From NCBI GenBank assembly GCA_001599755.1, contig BCHX01000003.1, positions 3,569,289 to 3,633,288 of the forward strand: a stretch of DNA of 64,000 bases, in the 5' to 3' direction. Shown here in pieces: positions 1 to 10,675 of the stretch. Each line of letters starts with the position of its first letter. Positions within the stretch are counted from its first letter, which is position 1. Both the position numbers and the translations under genes were made by a program. The notes beneath the pieces are model-generated. The model did no database searches and was not told the DNA's origin. It worked only from the letters and a program-made list of their open reading frames with translations. The DNA comes from Gliomastix tumulicola. Taxonomy: Eukaryota; Ascomycota; Sordariomycetes; Hypocreales; Bionectriaceae.

Positions 1-2225
1 TGATCTCGGCCTCGGAGCAGGGGACGAAGCAGCCGATCTGGGCCATGAGGACAATAACCCCAACCTGCCGGATGTAGGTCGACTTGCCACCCATGTTGGG
101 ACCCGTGATGATGACAAAGGACGACTTGTCACGGGTGAGGTCTATATCGTTGGTGATGAACTGCACGTCGTCCTGCAGCTCCATGCAGGGATGGCGAGCC
201 TCGCGCAGCACCGTCTGTCCCTCGCCGCGGGGATGAATCTTGGGCCGAACGTAGGCTTCAGGCGCGTGAACGCAGCAGTGCGCGAGGGAGACGATGACGT
301 CGAGGTGTGCGAGGACGGCAGCTAGTCTCTCAAACACGGGGCAATACGAGGCGGCGACCTGGACAACTTCGTGGACCAGGCTGCTCTGTGTGCGGTTGTA
401 GTTCTGCGATAGCTGGTCGTACTCGCGACGGTACGCAAGCATCTTCTTGGTCGTAAAGTAGACGCCGTTCTTCTGTGTCGAGCACTCTGAGTAGTTGGAC
501 TTGTTGCGGATGCAGCCTGCCTCTTGTCTCGTGAGACGCATGCATACGCCGTGGACCTTGTGGTTGGACTCGAGGAAGATCTTCTTGTCTGGTTCCTGGC
601 CCAGGTCGCGAGCTGCTTCGTAGAACTCGGCCTTGATGTCGCGGTCGAGCTGGTCCAGCTTCTTGCGGATGATGCGGAGGCTGGAGTCGAACTCGGACTT
701 GATGATGTACTCGTGACGGTCGAGAGCATCGAGGTCGACGGTCTGCTCAACCATGTCCTGCAGCTTTCCGAGACCATCAGAGAGCTGACGCAGTTTGGTT
801 GTGTAGGCCTCGTCGAGGGGATCGCGGTAAGCCTCGTCCATGACACCCTCGAAGGTGCCAATGAAACCAGGCAGGCGAATCACGACCTGGTACGCTCTGA
901 CAACATCCTCGAGCGAGGCTTTCTTGCGCTGGAACCGCTTGGCAAGGCGGTACAGGTCGGGGACGGATCGTAGGTGCTCCTCCTGCATCGTCTGGCGAAG
1001 CTCCGTGTCGGTGACAAAGGCCTCGATGAGCTGCTGCCGTTTCTCAATCTCGTCCTTGCTCATGAGGGGCTGCTTCAGCCACTGCGCTAGCAGCCGACTA
1101 CCAACCGGCGTCTTGCAGTGGTTGAGGACGCCATAGACAGACATGGTCTTGGCGCCGTCGCGAGGTCCGGGCATCAGATTCAGGGCGCGGAGGGCGGCGG
1201 CGTCCAGCTTCATGAACTGCGTCAGATCGTGCTGATAGAGCTGGTATTGTCCAAAGTTGGTAGGGTCCTGGAGGACGCGTAGGTACTTGATAAGGGACGA
1301 GGCGGAGCCCATGGCGAGCTTCAAGTCTGTCTGGGGGAGAAGAGAAGCTGATCTCTCGTCTTTGAGCAGACGAGCAAGATCCTGCTCAATATCCTTGGTA
1401 CCAAAATCACCCGCTGGCCGCTCTGCGATGGCAACACCGCAGTTGCTGATGATTTGCTTGAGCTTGGCCAGCTCGGGATCGGCGTCCCTATCCGCCTTGT
1501 CCATCTGGATCAGACACTCGCGGACACCAAGCTGGATGAGGAGCGCCTCGAAGTTGGAGAACAGATCGTTGTCCAGAAACTCGCTGACGCCGAGCTCCCT
1601 CACACTCGCATCGGCAAAGCACACACCGACATTCCGCGCCTCTGACGCCTTGGCTGTGATCTTGACGGCCATGATCATGGGCGCCGATTCGATCTGGCCC
1701 CCGAGGTCTTCCTCAACATCTTGTAAGTTTCCGGGCGAGGCCTGCTTAGCGCACTTCCAGTTCATGCGTCCGTTGGGGCTCTGCCAGATCTCTATCCTCT
1801 TGCTGAGCTTGAACAGGGCCTCTCGGATGAACTGGCGGAAGACGGTCATGGTCATGGTGACGGAGGGGAGTCCGGTGTGGTCGTTGCGGCCGAGCTGTCG
1901 TACGACGGATGTCGTCTTGTAGACCTGGAGTCGCAGCGACATCAGTATCAGGGGTAACAAGGGGGTGGTTTGTTCTGTGTGCGTACCGTCTTGGCAATGA
2001 AGAAGGCATCTTCGCCGTGCGCAGTGTACCAGTCGCCACGGTCGAATATGCGGATGCACTCGCCGTCTACGGCTGGCAGGGACTTGAAGAATCGGATGAA
2101 CCCGCCCTCGTCGTCGAGCTGTTTCCAATGTTAGTCCCAGTTGTCCTTGAGCTGCGTCCCATATGGGATGGGAGTTGGGAAGCGAAGGAAGGGGTGCTCA
2201 CCTTGAGCTCTGGGCGGGAAGACAT
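1..2225 (-). CDS. MSH2: DNA mismatch repair ATPase MSH2 (C-terminus off the left edge)
   Basis: MutS-homologue that pairs with Msh6 or Msh3 in the nucleus to bind mispairs and start mismatch repair. Three exons are visible on the minus strand: 2225-2202 (MSSRPELK), 2118-1987 and 1924 to the window edge. Both introns have GT/AG ends, and the frame is open throughout, giving about 693 residues of the roughly 920-940 usual for fungal Msh2. The order is the N-terminal mismatch-recognition domain, connector, core levers and clamp, and then the Walker A motif TGPNMGGKSTYIRQ near residue 659. The following VGVIVLMAQIGCFVPC segment is characteristic of Msh2 rather than Msh3 or Msh6. Walker B, the signature helix and the Msh6-binding tail lie outside the window. 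The gene is divergent from the threonine aldolase gene across a 607-bp promoter region that holds two MluI cell-cycle boxes. Confidence 0.96.
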
Positions 2226-2832
2226 GGTTGGATATAGGACAGAAGAAAGAATCAATGAAGTGAATTAAGTGTTGAGGAACTCTGATATTCGATCACAGTT
2301 TCACAAACAGCGTTGCAGGCTTGGTGGAGGGTGCTCATAGATTTTGGTAGTGGGTTGAATGATGGAGGATAGAAAACGCGTTCAACCCGTGCTCGAGACG
2401 CGTTTCAATTAAAGTTGCAGCGCCGAAGATACGCGACCCCACTCTAGGGTAAGTCTTACAGTGTCCATCACAGTGAGATGTTATCATTAGCACTGTTCAC
2501 ATCACCACTTCTGGCACATCGACGGTGTCTGCTTGGCCAGAGATGGTCTGTCATTCCCGAATCCCGACCGGGAAACCTGTAAAACCTCCCGATCGGCCGA
2601 GTGAAGCCACACCAGCGGAACCCCGCGGGCAACCTGACAGTTTCCCGGTGTTGCCCTCGCTAAGATGAAGACAGCCCCGTCCGCGGCCGTCCTATATCGG
2701 AACCCCTCCTGGATTTCTTGACGATATATAGAGACGCCGGAAGCCTTCGAGACGTCATTATATTCGACAAGGATCGTGCCTTGTACTCATCAATCTACGG
2801 CCAGTAAACTCAACTCTTTAAACTCATCCATA
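2226..2832. other. Divergent promoter region, MSH2 / threonine aldolase
   Basis: This 607-bp gap separates two divergent genes. Besides the MCB pair near the MSH2 side it has a TATATAG element at 2725-2731, about 100 bp upstream of the aldolase start codon, followed by a C/A-rich leader. No open frame here looks like a gene. Confidence 0.6.
2376..2403. promoter_or_regulatory. Two MluI cell-cycle boxes (MCB) upstream of MSH2
   Basis: The sequence ACGCGT occurs twice, at 2376-2381 and 2398-2403, about 150-180 bp upstream of the MSH2 start codon. Each box is extended to AAACGCGT on one strand. ACGCGT is the binding site of the Mbp1-Swi6 (MBF) complex that drives G1/S expression of replication and repair genes, which fits MSH2. 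Use by MBF here is inferred. Confidence 0.6.
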
Positions 2833-4126
2833 ATGGGCAGCAACTCCGAGGAGCCGGTCCTTGAGCCGGTGTTTACCCCCGCCATGTCGTCCAAGATCCG
2901 CGCCGCCGCCGACAAGGCATCCCGGGACTTCCGCTCCGATGTGGTCACGGTCCCCACCGAGGGCATGATGCAGGCCATCTTCAATGCCTCTTTCAACGAC
3001 GACATCTACGACCAGGAGGGTGATCCGTCAGTCCGCGCCATCGAGGCCAGGGTCGCGAGCCTCACCGGGAAGGAGGCTGCTCTCTGGGTCACCTCGGGCA
3101 CGCAGGGGAACCAGATCTGCCTCCGGACGCATCTTACGCAGCCGCCGCATAGCGTACTGCTGGATCACCGGGCCCATGTCCATTGCTGGGAGTCTGGCGC
3201 GCTGCCTGTCTTCTCGCAGGCCTCTGTTACGACTGTGCAGCCTGCAAATGGCGTGTACTTGACATTGGAGGATGTCAAGAAGCACATTATTGCTGATGGG
3301 AACAGTACGTCTCCGCTCGCTAAGATGCTCGGCCTTTTGTCGTCTCGAGCTTGAACATTCAACACTTGGTCCTGTTGAGCAATTTCATCCTCAAGACTAA
3401 CAACGGGCAGTTCACTTTCCTCCAACCCGGGTCGTCTCGCTGGAGAACACCCTCAGCGGCGTCATTCTCCCCTTGGCCGAGGCAAAGCGCATCTCTGACT
3501 TCGTCCGCACCTACCCCGTCCCCGCCGGCACGCCTCCAATCGCGATGCACCTCGACGCAGCACGCATCTTCGACGGCATCGCAGGCGAAAACGGCCTCGA
3601 CGACAGTGGGGACAACCCCGTCACGCTCAAGGACTACGCCGCCTGCTTCGACTCGCTGTCCATCTGCCTGTCCAAGGGCCTCGGCGCGCCCATGGGCAGC
3701 GTCATCGCGGGCTCCGCGTCCTTCATCGCGCGCGCCAAGTGGTACCGGAAGATGTTCGGCGGCGGCGTCCGGCAGCCGGGCATGATGGCCGCCGCGGCCC
3801 TCGCGGCCATGGAGTACAGCATTCCTCGCCTACCCGGGGTTCACAGCATGACCAAGGCTGTGGGGCTGGAGCTCGAGAAGCTGGGCTACACGTTCAAGCT
3901 GCCCGTGCAGACGAACATGGTCGTGCTCGATCTGGCGGCTGTCGGGATCCCTGGGTCTGCCTTTGTCGAGTATTGTGCGGCGCATAACCTGGCCACCTTC
4001 GACAATGGCAGGTTAGTGTTTCATCATCAGATCACGGAGAAGTCCAGCTGGGCGTTGGTGAGCGCGCTAGCGAGGCTGATGCAGGACAAGAAGGACGGGG
4101 TGATTGGGGAGGAAAAGGAGGCGTAG
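2833..4126 (+). CDS. GLY1: Low-specificity L-threonine aldolase
   Basis: PLP-dependent enzyme of the cytosol that splits threonine or allo-threonine into glycine and acetaldehyde and so supplies glycine. Two exons, 2833-3304 and 3411-4126, are joined in phase 1 by a 106-nt intron with GTACGT donor and CAG acceptor, giving 395 residues, the usual size. Family blocks are clear: FRSDVVTVPTEGMMQAI near the start, LTGKEAALWVTSGTQGN for cofactor binding, PTRVVSLENTLSG after the junction, the HLDAARIFD motif, and the Schiff-base lysine in SICLSKGLGAPMGS (about Lys246). The ATG at 2833 was chosen over the in-frame upstream one at 2776 because it follows a TATA-leader layout and starts directly before the conserved region. 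An AATAAA-type signal lies at 4146-4151. Confidence 0.93.
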
Positions 4127-4159
4127 ACAGTCCGAGGTTGTCTTGAATAAAAGCATACT

Positions 4160-4176
4160 TACCTACTAAGTAGGTA
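4160..4176. repeat. 17-nt perfect palindrome
   Basis: Arms TACCTACT and AGTAGGTA flank a single A, 34 nt past the aldolase stop codon and just downstream of AATAAA. It could be a short hairpin in the mRNA tail or a small dispersed repeat. The sequence alone does not decide. Confidence 0.5.
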
Positions 4177-4524
4177 TATATTTTGGCTACCCTACATTCG
4201 GAGAGCGATCAACGCCTGACTCAGCATGTGGGGCGTTCCTGTCCCGCGTCACCGCCATCCTGATTTGGCAACTCGGGCCTTCTTCTAGAATATTTCCGTT
4301 TAGCCTTGTTTTCCCTCGATTGACAAGATTGCCATGTCTTCTCGTCGTCGCGTGTCGCCTCTTGAATATGGTCGATCAGACGATGCAACGCGACGGCGTT
4401 CATCAAGGGACATTCAGGTGAAATGGCAGCTGGAAGACCTTTGTGCCTCGTCGACTGCCTGTTTGAGGCGTGTGCCCTAATGCGGAGCTATTTATTGGTC
4501 GGATTACTGTGTTATCGATACGTG

Positions 4525-4564
4525 CACCTTGATGGTCAGGTCCAGCCGACTGACCATCAAGGTG
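4525..4564. promoter_or_regulatory. Zinc-response-element-like perfect inverted repeat upstream of the ZIP gene
   Basis: Two 15-bp perfectly complementary arms (4525-4539 and 4550-4564) are separated by 10 nt. Each arm contains an 11-mer (ACCTTGATGGT and its complement) that matches the yeast Zap1 zinc-response element ACCTTNAAGGT at 10 of 11 positions, and the outer part is CAAGGT, the core reported for ZafA of Aspergillus. It lies about 585-620 bp upstream of the ZIP start codon, so zinc-starvation control of this transporter is likely. Factor binding is inferred. Confidence 0.65.
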
Positions 4565-5147
4565 TCACTTGCTCAGCGCGCATGGCCTTGGCAGTGCAAA
4601 ATCCCACTCACTTGATCTCCGTCACTCAGATTTGCTGTCGCAATGCGTGCCCGCTTTCTGCTGCCATCGAGACACTCGAGGCGATTAATTATATCTCTCT
4701 TCCTCTCCTTCCCGCCCTTCCTACTCCCTATTTCTCTGGACATCTCGGCCGAGACCTCATAGACCGACCAGCTGCAGCATATATCCTCGACCTGTTGTTG
4801 TCGTGTCTCTTTCTTTCTTACCCGCCACCTCGACTACGTCTTTGTGTGGTTTTACCGTCTCACCTATAACTAGGGCGTAAAACGGTCCGGGTCGCACATA
4901 CGGGGATTTTCGTCTCTGAACCACCATCGATTTAGGGTCACCTCTGAAACTAGCCTTCGAATATTAATCTCTTCCCGAACCTGACCGTCCCGCGCGCCGA
5001 CTTTCCCGGGTGTCACGTTGCGCCTCGTCTCTCTTTCTCTGTCTCTCTTCCTTCCCCCTCTCTCTCCCAACGGGGTCTCCTCCCAGCCCCTTCACTTCTC
5101 GCAACCGAGTTCGTTTCAAACGACAGAACGAGTTCGTCCGTCTAGCT

Positions 5148-6965
5148 ATGCATTCTAGACTCTGGCTTGCCGTGAGCATCGGCGCTGTTGCCGCGTCGGC
5201 CGCGAATATCGCTCCGAGACAGACCGCCGCGCCTACCACAACTGCCGCTCAGGAGGAGGTGACTGCCATTACTTCATGTCACCTGCACGGCTCTGATCTG
5301 TGAGTTCCGTTGTGCTCTATGTCAGGAAGTATGGCCTTTCGCTAACAAAGTAAAGCTTCTGCTTTCACGGAGATGAGGAGTATCACGTTCAGACCACACC
5401 CACATCAGATAACTACCCCGCCGAATACACTGGTTGCCATAACCACGGCTCTGACCTGTATGCTCAACTGAAACTCCTCGCTGTCGACCTAGCTGCTAAC
5501 GAACTATAGTTACTGTATTGACCCCGATGGAGAAGAGGTCGCCGCCATCTCTGAGTCCGGGGAATCGGAAGAGGGACACGACCATGAGGAGGAGGGCCAT
5601 GATCACGAGGAGGAGAGCTCCGGCAGTGACTCGTCTAACCAGCACTGCCACTTCCACGCCGGTGTAGAGTGAGTACTTGCGTATATCTATGGATGACCCG
5701 AAGAATTCTAACAACCTGTCCAGGCACTGCGTCGGCGCAGGCGAGTCAGAAGGGAGCGCACGAAACTGTGATGCCACCCCTCGTGACTACAATGTCGGTC
5801 TTCGAGTTGGCCTTCTCTTCGCCATCCTAGCTACCAGCGGCCTTGGTAAGTAGAGTGTCATCACGCGATTCTTATCACGCTTCGGCTAACTCGTCCTCCA
5901 AAAAGGCGTCTTTGGGCCTATTGTGATACACAAGTTCATGCCTACTAAGCTGAACTTGATCTTCGTCCTGCTCAAGCAGTTTGGCACCGGTATTATCATC
6001 TCGACTGCCTTCATCCACGTTAGTCCACCCCCTGCCCAGCCTTGACCTGATGTGCTCTCTGTTTCTAACAGTTACCAGCTCTACACACACGCTTCTCTCA
6101 TGTTCACCAACGAATGTATCGGCGATCTGGGCTACGAGGGAACGACCTCCGCTATTGTCATGGCCGGTATCTTCCTCTCCTTCGTTGTCGAGTACATCGG
6201 TCAGCGCATCGTCTCGAACAAGATTCGTTCCGAGGCGGCCCTCACCCGCAAGGAGCGGTCGCGGGCCCTGCTCTCGAGTGAAGTGGTCAGCATCCTCGTC
6301 ATGGAGATGGGCATCATCTTCCACTCGCTCCGTGAGTATCCTTGTGCTCAGACGTCGAGAAGACTCATAAACTAACCTGCCCGATAGTCATCGGCCTCAC
6401 CCTCGTTGTCTCTGGTGACAGTTTCTTCATCACCCTCTTCATCGTCATCCTCTTCCACCAGGTCTTCGAGGGTATGGCCCTCGGAACCCGGATCGCCACC
6501 ATCGGCACCCACGCACACTCCCTCGAGCACGCCCACTCCGGCGGCTCGCACAGCTCCAGCCCAGACGGTGCAGACAAGTCGATTCAGCAGTCCGCGGTTG
6601 GTGCCGACGACTCGACCTCGACGGACAGCGCTATCTCTACTGGCCTCTCCATGCGCAAGAAGCTCGGCCTCGCGGCGCTCTTCGCCTTTGTCACGCCCAT
6701 CGGCATGGCCATCGGCATCGGCGTCCTGAAGCACTTCAACGGTAACGACAGATCCACCCTCGTCGCCATCGGCACCCTGGACGCTCTCTCGGCGGGTATC
6801 CTTGTCTGGGTCGGTGTCGTGGAGATGTGGGCTGGGGACTGGATGACGGGTGCGCATGGGCACAAGGCTGAGCTCGCGGACGCGGACCTCCTCACCGTCG
6901 CCATTGCTGGCTTTGGACTGGTGTCTGGTCTCGTCGTCATGAGCGTGCTCGGCATCTGGGCCTGA
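5148..6965 (+). CDS. ZIP-family zinc (divalent metal) transporter
   Basis: Membrane carrier that brings zinc into the cytosol. Seven exons: 5148-5299, 5356-5457, 5510-5668, 5724-5845, 5906-6018, 6079-6331, 6388-6965, giving 492 residues. A signal-like start (HSRLWLAVSIGAVAASAA) is followed by a long non-cytosolic segment with three Cys/His motifs (CHLHGSDLFC, CHNHGSDLYC, CHFHAGVEHC) and a His/Glu-rich patch (GHDHEEEGHDHEEE). Eight-helix ZIP core blocks follow: FGPIVIHKF, TGIIISTAFIHLYTHA, VEMGIIFHS-type helix IV with its metal-binding His, and FHQVFEGMALGTRI for helix V. The variable loop holds His/Ser residues. The acceptor at 6078 was preferred over 6071 because it restores FIHLYTHA. All three introns that split the Cys/His motifs are phase 2 at the same codon. 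Confidence 0.92.
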
Positions 6966-7659
6966 TCCCACACGAAATACGGCTGAGCACAGCAAGAAAA
7001 ACAACCAGCAAAGACGGCAGCAACGTGCGCCTCGCTACCGCTGCCGCCCTTTTTCTTTTCCTTTTTTCCCTGGTCTAGTTAGGCGTTGGGCTGGAACGGA
7101 CAGGACAAACGGCGCCCACGGGTTTTCTTTACTTCTCTTTTTTTCCCTCGTAATGAACGGACAAAGACAAAAAAAGGTGGTGTGTATATACAGACTCTAT
7201 CCCATTCATGACGGAGCTCGTCTCCAAGGACAAGGGAAATGCATAGAACATGACATCTGACACGACTCGAGATGAGACGGGGGGACATTGTAGATAGTCT
7301 GGGAAGTGGGCGTGACTAGATACCCAATACCTTTCTAGAATCTATTCCATTCTTTAAGTTCGGGATGATTGGTCTTGTGAAATGGTACTTGTTGGAGACT
7401 GCCGACGTAGTAGTAAACTCGCAAATTCGAATGCCAGCCAGTCAGTCAACGATACAAATTGTTAGAGACGACGGGAGCGACGGAAACAATTAACTCATTA
7501 AAACACTCTCATCTATCAGAGTACAATCTTGAAAACAGGATCATTACGGTAATGCAAGCCAGCAAAGAAGCAGAGAAACGACAACTTTCCACCAACCCAC
7601 AGGTTGGCCCGCGGTCTGTACTCATGACGACAACCCCGTACACCCCAGCTAAAGCCCAT
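6966..7659. other. Convergent intergenic region
   Basis: Holds the 3' ends of the ZIP gene and, from the other strand, the subtilase gene. T-rich and A-rich runs (about 7045-7180) fit untranslated tails. I see no gene, RNA or repeat of note. Confidence 0.5.
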
Positions 7660-10600
7660 TTACGCCTGATACGCGCGTCTCATGAGCCGAGGGACCGTCG
7701 AGTTGGACGTGCCGTTGTTGGTGGCGGGGGCCAGGACCTCGAACTCGACGCCCTCGTGGCCCATGACGTCCCAGTGATCGGAGATGTTGGGGTTCCCGTA
7801 GGGTCGGAGGGCGGCGAAGCGCATCCTGCGTTGTTTGATACATGTTAACCTCAGGGTCCAATTCTGAGCGAAGGGGGGGGGGAAAGGGTTCAGAGAGGTG
7901 GGCAGGGGGGGTTGGTAACTCACGTGTAGTTTCCGGGGGCAATGTACGACCCGTTGGCGAGCTTGCCGAACCACCAGTAGCTCGCAAAGCCGCGGGGCAC
8001 GCGCATGATGGGGAACGGGATGGTGTCGTCCTTGTCCATACGGTCTGCGTCGAAGTACCAGTACATGTCCGAGTCGCGGAAGGTCGTGGCCGAGCCGACA
8101 AAGGTGCCGAGGCCGGGCTCAGTGGGCAGGGCCCAGAGCTGCTCGTCCCAGTACTGGAGGAAGATCTGCAACAACATCGTGAACATCAGCTGGTGTGTCA
8201 GGATACAGGTAGGCAGAGGTTGGCTTACGTCCCAGCGGAGGTGGAAGCACGGGTATCGGAGGCGGACCGAGAGCTCGACGTAATCGTAGGGTCGGGTCTT
8301 GGTGTTGAAGGTCCACCTGCGAGAGCCGTGTCAGTTCATATAACGAGCGGGTATAGAGAGAGACAAGGACAACCTACTTCCAATCGTTCTCGTACTCGTT
8401 CACATATGGCGGGGCCGCGAACATGGTGTCGAACTCCTTTTCAGAATCGTACGCGGCGCCTACACTTCTTGTTAGCAGCATGTGAGTAACGAGGACTCAC
8501 ATCACTCACCGCCGTAGGAGACCGAGAGCTTCTCCCCGTTGTCACCCTTGACCCAGACCTTGCCCCCATACAGAGGCAAGTAGTCGTCGTCGACATCCGG
8601 AGCTTTGAACTGGAACTCGACCATCTTGGTCTGCCCCGGTCGAACGGTGACGGGCCTCGGCAAGGTGACGGTAGGCACAATGTCCACGGGGCCCAGGTCA
8701 TACAGCGTCTTGATGCCGTAGTACGGATCCAGCATCTCGACGCCGGCCTGCGGCTCCAGCTCGAACGTGTACGTGACGGACCGGTTGCCGGCGTTGGTGA
8801 TGCCCGTGGTCCAGTTGGGCCGGAAGTTCTCCGTGTCGAGCAGCGCGAACGAGGGCCCCGTGAGGTGCGTGTCGTAGTGCAGCACCTTCCAGGCGTCGAC
8901 CAGCCCCGTGCCAACCTGGAACGGCGGCGCGGTCCGGTTCCAGCGGATCTGGTCGGCGCTCCAGGCCACGCTCCGGCCGCTCGAGACGATGCGTCTGGCG
9001 AGCATCCGGGACACCTCGGGCCCGTGGACGGCGCGGCCGCCGTTCTTGCCGATCCAGAGGGCCGCCACGCCCGCGACGTACGGCGCAGCCATGCTCGTCC
9101 CGCTCATCTCCTCGTACCCCTGGTCCGTGACGGTGCTGACGATGTCGTAGCCGGGGGCCCCGATCTCCGGCTTGAGCAGCAGCTCGTTGGTCGGCCCCCA
9201 GGTGGTGAAGTAGGCGGCCACGGGCTTGTCCGTCTGGTTCCGCTTGGTCGTCACGTTGATGCTCGCCACCGAGAGCACGCCGTCGCCGTTGGAGCCCGAG
9301 CTGGAGTAGATGGGGCCCGTATACCCCTCGTTTCCGGCCGAGATGGTCACGACGACGCCCTTGTCGACGATGCGGCTGGCGACGAGCGCCCACGGGTTGT
9401 CGACGAAGCCGTTGGGGCGGCCGATGCTCGCTGTGATGACGTCGGCCTAGAAAAGGGGGGAGGATAGGGGGTTAATGAGAAGTTGTGGATGGAGGTGAGG
9501 GGGGAATGTGTTGATGTGATGAACATACCCCGGAACTGTAGGCGTCGCAGAAGGCTTGGATGAGGACTTCTTCATCAGTGTCGAGGGGGTTCTGTCGGTC
9601 ACGGTCTGTCAGTCTGCCGATTCTTTTCGTCAGAAATAAGGGCATCCGTACATCGGCGAACACTTTGTAAATCAGAAGCTCGGCATCCGGAGCGACTCCA
9701 ATTAGCCTAGAAAAAGATGATCAGTGAATATGAACGTGCGTAGTCGAGGCTAGGGAGGAGTGTCGATCTCACCACTCGTTCTCTGCGGCAATGATTCCAG
9801 CAACGTGCGTCCCGTGTCCGTAGAAATCTTTCGGATCGTTGTCAGGTGTCTTCGGGAATTCATCCTCTTGGTGGGTGTTCCCTGATTCGTAGACCATGGT
9901 CAGTGACTCTTCTCCGTTGTTCGTCATTTCATCAGAGGGGATATTCGGGGCTGGCTTACAGTCTGCACCAACGAGGTCGTAGCCACCAGCAACCTTGCAT
10001 CCAGGTCCAAAGCAACCACCGAGCTATCTCATCAGCTTCCCTCTCACAACAGTTACCGAGCGAGGCGTCAGCATCAGACTCACCGCCTTGTGCGTGTAGT
10101 CGATGCCCGTGTCAATGACAGCCACCGTTGCCCCCTTGCCGCGGATCCCGGACGCATGCAGCTTGTCGACGCCCGTCCACTGGTGCAGCGAGTAGTTGGA
10201 GCGCATCGACTCGGCCGACACGCGCGTCTTCTTGGGCAGGGGCGCCTTGGGCACCGCCTTGAGCGGCCAGACGTTGACGACGCCGTCCATCGCCCGCAGC
10301 GAGTCGGCGTTCTCGGTGCTCGTCTCGATGGCGAGACCCGAGAAGACATCGCTGCAGTCGAAGGCCTTGTAGTAGCTCACGTTCTCGCTGGGCTTGGTGC
10401 TGATCTGCTTGGCGACGTGGCCTACGTTGAAGCCCTTTTTCTCTCGGTCCATTCGTCAGCCAATCACGCTCAACAAGATATCCGAGAGAGACAATCTGTT
10501 TTCCGAGCGTTCAACTCACCTCCTGCAGCTCGAGTATGTACTTGTTTGTATTACCATGCGCTTGCCGGTCCTCCGGCTCCTTCAGGGGGCCATGAGGGCG

Positions 10601-10675
10601 CTCGAGACGTCGGTAGCTGCTACACGAGGCAGCAGTTGCCAGGGCAAGCGTGAGAAGACTTGAAAGACCCAGCAT
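7660..10675 (-). CDS. Secreted subtilisin-like serine protease (S8A) with I9 propeptide and Fn3-like C-terminal domain
   Basis: Extracellular endopeptidase of 772 residues in eleven exons on the minus strand: 10675-10520, 10440-10084, 10023-9960, 9881-9773, 9706-9652, 9591-9529, 9446-8510, 8459-8378, 8316-8229, 8165-7924, 7825-7660. It opens with a signal peptide (MLGLSSLLTLALATAAS), then an inhibitor-I9-type propeptide up to about residue 130. The catalytic triad is intact: Asp162 in VAVIDTGIDYTH, His215 in GHGTHVAG, Ser386 in SGTSMAAPYVAG, with the oxyanion Asn in SAGNEG. The C-terminal third has an Fn3-like domain (VTVRPGQTKMVEFQF) and many N-glycosylation sequons. This matches the fungal minor-extracellular-protease group, often nutritional or host-associated. 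Most junction coordinates are firm. The first acceptor (10441) is the least certain. Confidence 0.9.

Larger units (their letters stand above)
4127..5147. other. Intergenic region: aldolase 3' end and ZIP promoter
   Basis: The first part holds the aldolase 3' untranslated region with AATAAA (4146-4151) and a 17-nt palindrome. The middle holds the zinc-box hairpin at 4525-4564. From about 4980 the sequence becomes strongly CT-rich, as in a transcribed 5' leader of the ZIP gene. A 148-codon open frame at 4423-4869 has no coding bias or recognisable domain and overlaps the hairpin, so I treat it as chance. Confidence 0.55.

Noticed and set aside
4423..4869. 148-codon frame upstream of the ZIP gene
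   Set aside because: No codon bias or domain, and it runs across the zinc-box hairpin. Better explained as promoter and leader sequence.
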